Shown piece after piece: positions 4,278 through 8,189 of a stretch of DNA of 8,189 nt (position 1 is its first letter; every line of letters begins with the position of its first letter). The position numbers and the translations under genes are program-made. The notes beneath the pieces were generated by a model that ran no database searches, was not told the DNA's origin, and worked only from the letters and a program-made list of their open reading frames with translations. Source of the stretch: an uncultured Ruminococcus sp. (GTDB lineage Bacteria; Bacillota; Clostridia; Oscillospirales; Acutalibacteraceae). Location: NCBI GenBank assembly GCA_902783815.1, contig CACZSM010000068.1, forward strand, positions 1 to 8,189. The letters are read 5' to 3'.

Positions 4278-6485
4278 ATGCCGGATGAACAACTGCTTGA
4301 GCTTTGCGGATCAGTGGAAGAAATCATTTTCCGCAATGACAAAAACGGATATACTGTACTGACTATGTTCTGCGATAATATCGCCGTTACCGCAGTCGGC
4401 AATATGACGGATGTAAGTGTCGGCGACGATCTTAAACTGACCGGTACCTGGAAAACTCATCCCGGCTATGGCGAACAGTTCGCTTTTCAGCTATATGAGC
4501 ATACGATCCCTTCTACGGCTGAATCTATACTTAAATACCTTTCATCCGGAGCTGTCAGAGGTATCGGCAGGGCAACAGCAAAAAAACTTGTGGATGCCTT
4601 CGGGGATAATACACTCGATATAATGCAGAACCAGCCCTCCAGACTTACCGAGATAAAGGGTATCACAAAAGAAAAGGCTGACGCTGTTTCCGCTGAGATA
4701 CGCAGGATATTCGGCATGAAAGAGGTAATGCTCTATCTTGAAAAATATCATATATCTGCTCTTGAAGCCGTAAGAATATGGAAATACCTCGGCGACAGCT
4801 CCATAAATATTATAGAAAACAACCCCTATATCCTGTGCAGTGAAGCTATTGCAGTACCTTTTGAAAGGGCTGACGCTATCGCTGCATCAATGCAAAAACC
4901 AGTTGATGACGAATCCAGAATAAAAGCAGGTATAGTTTATATAATAACCTATAACCAGAATAACGGTCATACCTGTCTGCCTATGGAAAGCCTTATAAAA
5001 AAAGCTGCCGCCTATCTTAATGTCGATACAGATATTTCCGCTGCGGCTATGGCTGAACTTATCGCTGATTCAACCCTTATTTCCGATACAATAGACGGAC
5101 AAACCTTCGTTTTTCTCCCTCAACTGTACAGAAGCGAATTCTACTCGGCAGACAGAATACTTATGATGCGTCAGTTCCCTCCGGAAAGGATAACCGGCGG
5201 CGAACTTGCATTACAGGTATTTGAACAGGATCACGATATACACTACGCTGAACAGCAGAGAAAAGCTATAATAGAAGCTCTTAACGGTGGTCTGCTGATA
5301 CTTACCGGAGGACCCGGAACAGGAAAAACTACTACTCTTAATGCTATTATTCAGCTTTATAAACAATGCGGCATAAGTGTTATGCTTGCTGCTCCTACAG
5401 GAAGAGCAGCTCAGAGAATGTCTGAGGTGACCGGCTGTGAGGCTAAAACTATACACCGACTGCTTGAAGTCGAGTGGGATCCCAATGACAAGCCGAGATT
5501 CAGCAGAAATGAAAGTAATCTGCTGAAATGCGATGCACTGATAATTGATGAAATGTCAATGGTGGATTCGCAGCTCTTTGAAAGTGTAATGCGCGCCCTG
5601 CCACTGGGCTGCAGACTTATTATGGTCGGCGACAGCGACCAGCTCCCTTCTGTCGGCGCAGGAAATGTACTTGCCGATCTTATCGCATCCGGAAAAGTAC
5701 CCGTAGTTCAGCTGACGGAAATATTCCGTCAGTCTATGGAAAGCCTCATAATAACAAATGCACATAAAATAGTACGGGGAGAAATGCCTGAAATACGCCG
5801 TACAGATAAGGACTTTTTCTTTATGACCTCTCCATCAAAGGAGGACGCCGGCTCTTCGATAATCAGACTTTGCGCCGAAAGACTGCCGGAGGCTTATAAG
5901 TTTTCGCCGCTTGATGATATACAGGTGCTTTGCGCCGGAAGAAAGGGCGATCTCGGAGTAACTGAACTTAATAAAAAATTACAGGCTGCACTGAATCCGC
6001 CGTCGCCTATGAAAACCGAGATACGGATGCCTGTATATATATTCCGTGTCGGCGACAAGGTCATGCAGACAAAAAATAATTACTCCCTGCCGTGGACTAA
6101 ATCTGACGGAACCGAGGGTTCCGGCATATATAACGGCGATATCGGAATTATTGAAAAAATAGATAAAAGTACATCCTCCGCAAAAATAAGATTCGATGAC
6201 AAACTCGTGACTTATAATTCCGACTGCCTTGCAAATGTAGAACTTGCCTATGCCACTACTGTTCATAAAAGTCAGGGAAATGAATTCAATGCTGTCATTA
6301 TACCAATGTATCAGATACCATCTCAGCTTTGCTACAGGAACCTCCTTTATACCGCTGTTACAAGAGCTAAAAAAATACTTATATTAGTCGGGAATGCGGA
6401 AGTGCTCAGACAAATGGTTAATAATGACAGGAAAACTAAAAGATATTCCGCACTAAAGGAATTTCTTGGGAGGAGTGAAGCATGA
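4278..6485 (+). CDS. recD2: RecD2-type ATP-dependent DNA helicase (RecD/TraA family)
   Basis: This is a superfamily 1B 5'-to-3' DNA helicase acting in DNA repair and recombination without RecBC partners. It has 735 residues from the chosen ATG, the normal length for RecD2. The N-terminal domain (about 1-80, CGSVEEIIFRNDKNGYTVL) and a tandem helix-hairpin-helix region (about 90-160, SGAVRGIGRATAKKL then LTEIKGITKEKADAV) are typical of the RecD2 subgroup. Helicase motifs follow: Walker A GGPGTGKT at 344-351, Walker B IIDE at 422-425, motif III VGDSDQLPS at 450-458, FRQ at 483-485, VHKSQG at 662-667, and YTAVTRAKK at 691-699 with the arginine finger region. The SH3-like insert is visible near GIYNGDIGIIEKI (616 onward). 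All key residues are intact. The start at 4278 has AAAGGAG upstream; the longer open frame from 4185 would begin inside a terminator. The stop overlaps the next start as ATGA. Confidence 0.96.
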   Translation: MPDEQLLELCGSVEEIIFRNDKNGYTVLTMFCDNIAVTAVGNMTDVSVGDDLKLTGTWKTHPGYGEQFAFQLYEHTIPSTAESILKYLSSGAVRGIGRATAKKLVDAFGDNTLDIMQNQPSRLTEIKGITKEKADAVSAEIRRIFGMKEVMLYLEKYHISALEAVRIWKYLGDSSINIIENNPYILCSEAIAVPFERADAIAASMQKPVDDESRIKAGIVYIITYNQNNGHTCLPMESLIKKAAAYLNVDTDISAAAMAELIADSTLISDTIDGQTFVFLPQLYRSEFYSADRILMMRQFPPERITGGELALQVFEQDHDIHYAEQQRKAIIEALNGGLLILTGGPGTGKTTTLNAIIQLYKQCGISVMLAAPTGRAAQRMSEVTGCEAKTIHRLLEVEWDPNDKPRFSRNESNLLKCDALIIDEMSMVDSQLFESVMRALPLGCRLIMVGDSDQLPSVGAGNVLADLIASGKVPVVQLTEIFRQSMESLIITNAHKIVRGEMPEIRRTDKDFFFMTSPSKEDAGSSIIRLCAERLPEAYKFSPLDDIQVLCAGRKGDLGVTELNKKLQAALNPPSPMKTEIRMPVYIFRVGDKVMQTKNNYSLPWTKSDGTEGSGIYNGDIGIIEKIDKSTSSAKIRFDDKLVTYNSDCLANVELAYATTVHKSQGNEFNAVIIPMYQIPSQLCYRNLLYTAVTRAKKILILVGNAEVLRQMVNNDRKTKRYSALKEFLGRSEA

Positions 6486-7123
6486 ACAGGATCTTAGCGA
6501 TTTTCTTTCCGCCGAAATGTCCTTACTGCTCAAAACTGATAAGGTATGATCAGACAGAATGTTTAGTATGCCGTGCATCATTTCCCCATACGCCAAGAAT
6601 AAGTCCTATTCCTTCAGGCGAGATCTGTATTGCTCCATTTACATACAGCGGTAAATTCCGGAAGGCTATTCTTGAATTTAAATTTCGTAACAGAAAATCA
6701 AATTATGAAAGCTTTTCTTCTGCAATTGTCTGTGCAGTAAAAAATGTATATGAAAAGGATATGGATTTTGAAGTCGTTACCTGCGTACCAATGAGCCGCG
6801 ACAGAATAAAGGAAAGAGGCTTTAATCAGTCGGAGCTGATAGCAAAAAATGTTGCGCTTCATCTGAAAAAGCCATTTGAGCCGTTGCTGTACCGTGACAG
6901 CGGTGCGCCGACTCAGCATACAAAGAGTTATAATGAAAGAATATCCTCAAAGGACAATACATTCCACGCAATAAACAAGGACAAAATAAAGGGCAGAAAA
7001 ATACTTCTGATAGATGATATCATGACAACTGGCATGACTCTTTCTGCCTGCTGTGAAGTCCTTGAAGAAAGCGGCTCAGAAAGAATACTCTGTGCAACAG
7101 TGGCAATGCACGAAAAAAATTAA
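6482..7123 (+). CDS. comF: ComF family protein (ComFC-like phosphoribosyltransferase fold)
   Basis: This 213-residue protein is related to ComFC, which is needed for natural transformation in Bacillus and relatives, though many non-competent bacteria carry it. The N-terminus has a zinc-ribbon: two CxxC pairs at Cys13/Cys16 and Cys27/Cys30. The ComF signature ERGFNQ is at 111-116 (VPMSRDRIKERGFNQSELIA). The phosphoribosyltransferase PRPP-binding loop is LLIDDIMTTGMTL, with DDIMTTG at 178-184. Length and motifs are complete. Start: ATG overlaps the recD2 stop by 4 bases, with GGGAGGAG at 6468-6475 six bases upstream, so translation is coupled to recD2. It is cytoplasmic. Its biochemical role is not settled in the family; a link to single-stranded DNA processing during uptake or to repair fits the recD2 neighbour, but that is inference. 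Confidence 0.95.
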   Translation: MNRILAIFFPPKCPYCSKLIRYDQTECLVCRASFPHTPRISPIPSGEICIAPFTYSGKFRKAILEFKFRNRKSNYESFSSAIVCAVKNVYEKDMDFEVVTCVPMSRDRIKERGFNQSELIAKNVALHLKKPFEPLLYRDSGAPTQHTKSYNERISSKDNTFHAINKDKIKGRKILLIDDIMTTGMTLSACCEVLEESGSERILCATVAMHEKN

Positions 7124-7124
7124 T

Positions 7125-7155
7125 GGCTGGCGCAGTCTGCGCCAGCCTATTTTAT
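7125..7155. terminator. Bidirectional terminator between convergent comF and the DUF3784 gene
   Basis: GGCTGGCGCAG (7125-7135) and CTGCGCCAGCC (7137-7147) form a near-perfect hairpin around one central T; the realistic fold is 9 bp with a 5-base loop. Rightward it is followed by TATTTTAT (7148-7155). Leftward the minus strand reads ATTAATTTTTTTCG after the stem, a good T-tract. It begins right after the comF stop (7123) and just before the leftward gene's stop (7157-7155), so it can serve both. Confidence 0.88.
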
Positions 7156-7376
7156 CACATGAATATGAACAGTACAACGCCTGATGCTATCATTACTATA
7201 CCTATTATAAATTCGATAAGCCCGACTCTCTCAGCATAGCTCGCATCCTTTTCGCCTACCTTATAATCTTCCTCAAAGTCATTGATAAGATCATATTTTT
7301 TCCTGAAATAAATGAAATATCCGAACAGCAGGAATAGCATCCCCACTATGACCAATATTATTTTTAATGCAATCAT
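7155..7376 (-). CDS. DUF3784 family small membrane protein
   Basis: This 73-residue protein has two predicted membrane helices: residues about 3-24 (KIILVIVGMLFLLFGYFIYF) and about 54-73 (IEFIIGIVMIASGVVLFIF). Between them is a charged loop, RKKYDLINDFEEDYKVGEKDASYAERVGL. The GYxIYFRKKYxLINxFEEDY pattern and the YAERVGLIEF stretch leading into the second helix match the DUF3784 family of Firmicutes, whose function is unknown. Start: on the minus strand GAGG (7387-7384) precedes the ATG by 7 bases. The gene lies 26 bases after the tsaD stop in the same direction, so the two are probably cotranscribed, with this gene last before the shared terminator. The positively charged start of the loop suggests it faces the cytoplasm. 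Confidence 0.85.
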   Translation of the reverse strand: MIALKIILVIVGMLFLLFGYFIYFRKKYDLINDFEEDYKVGEKDASYAERVGLIEFIIGIVMIASGVVLFIFM

Positions 7377-7402
7377 ACGAACACCTCACTATTTTCCGTC
7401 TT

Positions 7403-8189
7403 TTACAGTTCTATACTCATCGTTGCAGCTGCATTAAGCTCCATACCGGCTCTGCGTCCTGCAATGTATTCATAATATCCCTGCGCTCCGACCATCGCCC
7501 CGTTATCTCCGCAAAGTGCCAACGGCGGATAATAACAGCTCCATCCCCTCTTTTCTGCTTCCTCGGCTGCCCTTTTCCTCAGAAGGGAATTCGCTGATAC
7601 TCCTCCGGCAAGCACCAGTTTATCATATCCGTATTCCTCTGCCGCTTTTACAAAATTATCAAGCAGATTTTCAACTATCGCTCTGCGGAATGATGCGCAT
7701 ATGTCATTTACATTGACTTCTTCACCACGCTGCTCAGCATTGTGTATCAGATTTATAACAGCCGTTTTAAGCCCTGAAAAGCTGAAATCATATACTGAAC
7801 CACTTATTTTTGGTCTTGGGAATTTATATGCGCTTTCGTTTCCTTTCTCTGCCGCCTTATCAAGATGTATTCCTCCCGGATACGGCATACCCATAGTTCT
7901 TGCCGCCTTATCAAATGCTTCTCCGGCAGCATCATCCCTTGTCTTGCCTATTATCTTCATATCCGTATAGCTTTTTACCTCTACGATATGGCTGTGTCCA
8001 CCGGACACCACCAGACACATAAACGGCGGCTCAAGCTCCTGATGAGCAAGATAATTCGCCGCTATATGCGACCGAAGGTGATGTACAGGTATCAGCGGCA
8101 GCCCTGATGACAAACAAAGCCCCTTCGCAAAATTTACTCCTACAAGCAGTGCGCCTATCAGTCCCGGAGCATATGTTACAGCAACAGCA
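7403..8189 (-). CDS. tsaD: tRNA N6-adenosine threonylcarbamoyltransferase TsaD (N-terminus outside window)
   Basis: TsaD transfers the threonylcarbamoyl group to A37 of ANN-decoding tRNAs (t6A), working in the cytoplasm with TsaB and TsaE. About 261 codons are visible; the frame runs off the right edge, and comparison with the usual 335-345 residues suggests roughly 75-80 N-terminal residues are missing. An internal TTG at 8113 is not the start: coding continues upstream with VTYAPGLIGALLVGVNFAKG, a highly conserved TsaD segment. Other motifs in order are HHLRSH (metal-binding HxxxH retained), VVSGGHSHIVEV, GEAFDKAARTMGMPYPGG, DFSFSGLKTAV, LAGGVSANSLLR and CGDNGAMVG. The usual acidic residue in the HxEGH-type motif is Arg here, and the Gly is Ser. 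The gene is essential in many bacteria. It is followed by the DUF3784 gene in the same direction. Confidence 0.95.
   Translation of the reverse strand, partial: AVAVTYAPGLIGALLVGVNFAKGLCLSSGLPLIPVHHLRSHIAANYLAHQELEPPFMCLVVSGGHSHIVEVKSYTDMKIIGKTRDDAAGEAFDKAARTMGMPYPGGIHLDKAAEKGNESAYKFPRPKISGSVYDFSFSGLKTAVINLIHNAEQRGEEVNVNDICASFRRAIVENLLDNFVKAAEEYGYDKLVLAGGVSANSLLRKRAAEEAEKRGWSCYYPPLALCGDNGAMVGAQGYYEYIAGRRAGMELNAAATMSIEL

Noticed and set aside
7403..8107. Several rightward open frames of 66-89 codons across tsaD
   Set aside because: They lie antisense within a highly conserved tsaD frame and resemble no protein family; they are by-products of codon bias.
8108..8113. Internal TTG as the start of tsaD
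   Set aside because: The frame continues upstream to the window edge and encodes a conserved TsaD segment (APGLIGALLVG), so the true start is outside.

Overview
The window reads as a chromosomal stretch of a low-to-moderate GC Gram-positive bacterium, most likely a Ruminococcus-like member of the Clostridia (Oscillospiraceae). The reasons are several lipoprotein signal peptides, strong AGGAGG-type ribosome binding sites, heavy use of ATA and AGA codons, a RecD2-type helicase followed directly by a ComF gene, and a Firmicute-type DUF3784 protein next to tsaD. This is family-level inference from protein character; no search was run.

Layout. (1) Bases 1-2702, rightward: a probable three-gene operon. 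It holds a 5'-truncated lipoprotein with a Big_2 Ig-like domain fused to a TraB/GumN (Tiki-like) domain, then a lipoprotein ComEC/Rec2-like metallo-beta-lactamase hydrolase, then a DUF3006 protein whose small beta module looks duplicated. (2) Bases 2692-2877, leftward: a 61-codon orphan gene with a perfect ribosome binding site, overlapping the end of the DUF3006 gene tail to tail. (3) Bases 2878-3075: a divergent intergenic region with a clear rightward promoter and a dyad plus T-tract resembling a leftward intrinsic terminator. (4) Bases 3076-4167, rightward: a PrsA/SurA-like lipoprotein, closed by a strong terminator. (5) Bases 4278-7123, rightward: recD2 and comF, overlapping by 4 bases. 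(6) Bases 7155-8189, leftward: tsaD (N-terminus outside the window) followed by a two-helix DUF3784 membrane protein. A hairpin with T-tracts on both sides separates this pair from comF.

How the genes relate. The left half is envelope-directed: three lipoproteins whose predicted roles are proteolysis or metal-dependent hydrolysis, phosphodiester or other hydrolysis, and protein folding. The right half is housekeeping: DNA repair and recombination (RecD2), a ComF-type phosphoribosyltransferase relative, and universal tRNA t6A modification (TsaD). ComEC-like, RecD2 and ComF families all have links to DNA uptake or recombination, but no competence pseudopilus genes are present, so a competence locus is not claimed.

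I see no rRNA, tRNA, CRISPR array, insertion sequence or phage gene. Most of the window is ordinary. The parts worth a second look are the 61-residue orphan gene with its control region, the duplicated DUF3006 fold, and the Big_2-TraB lipoprotein paired with a secreted ComEC-like hydrolase.
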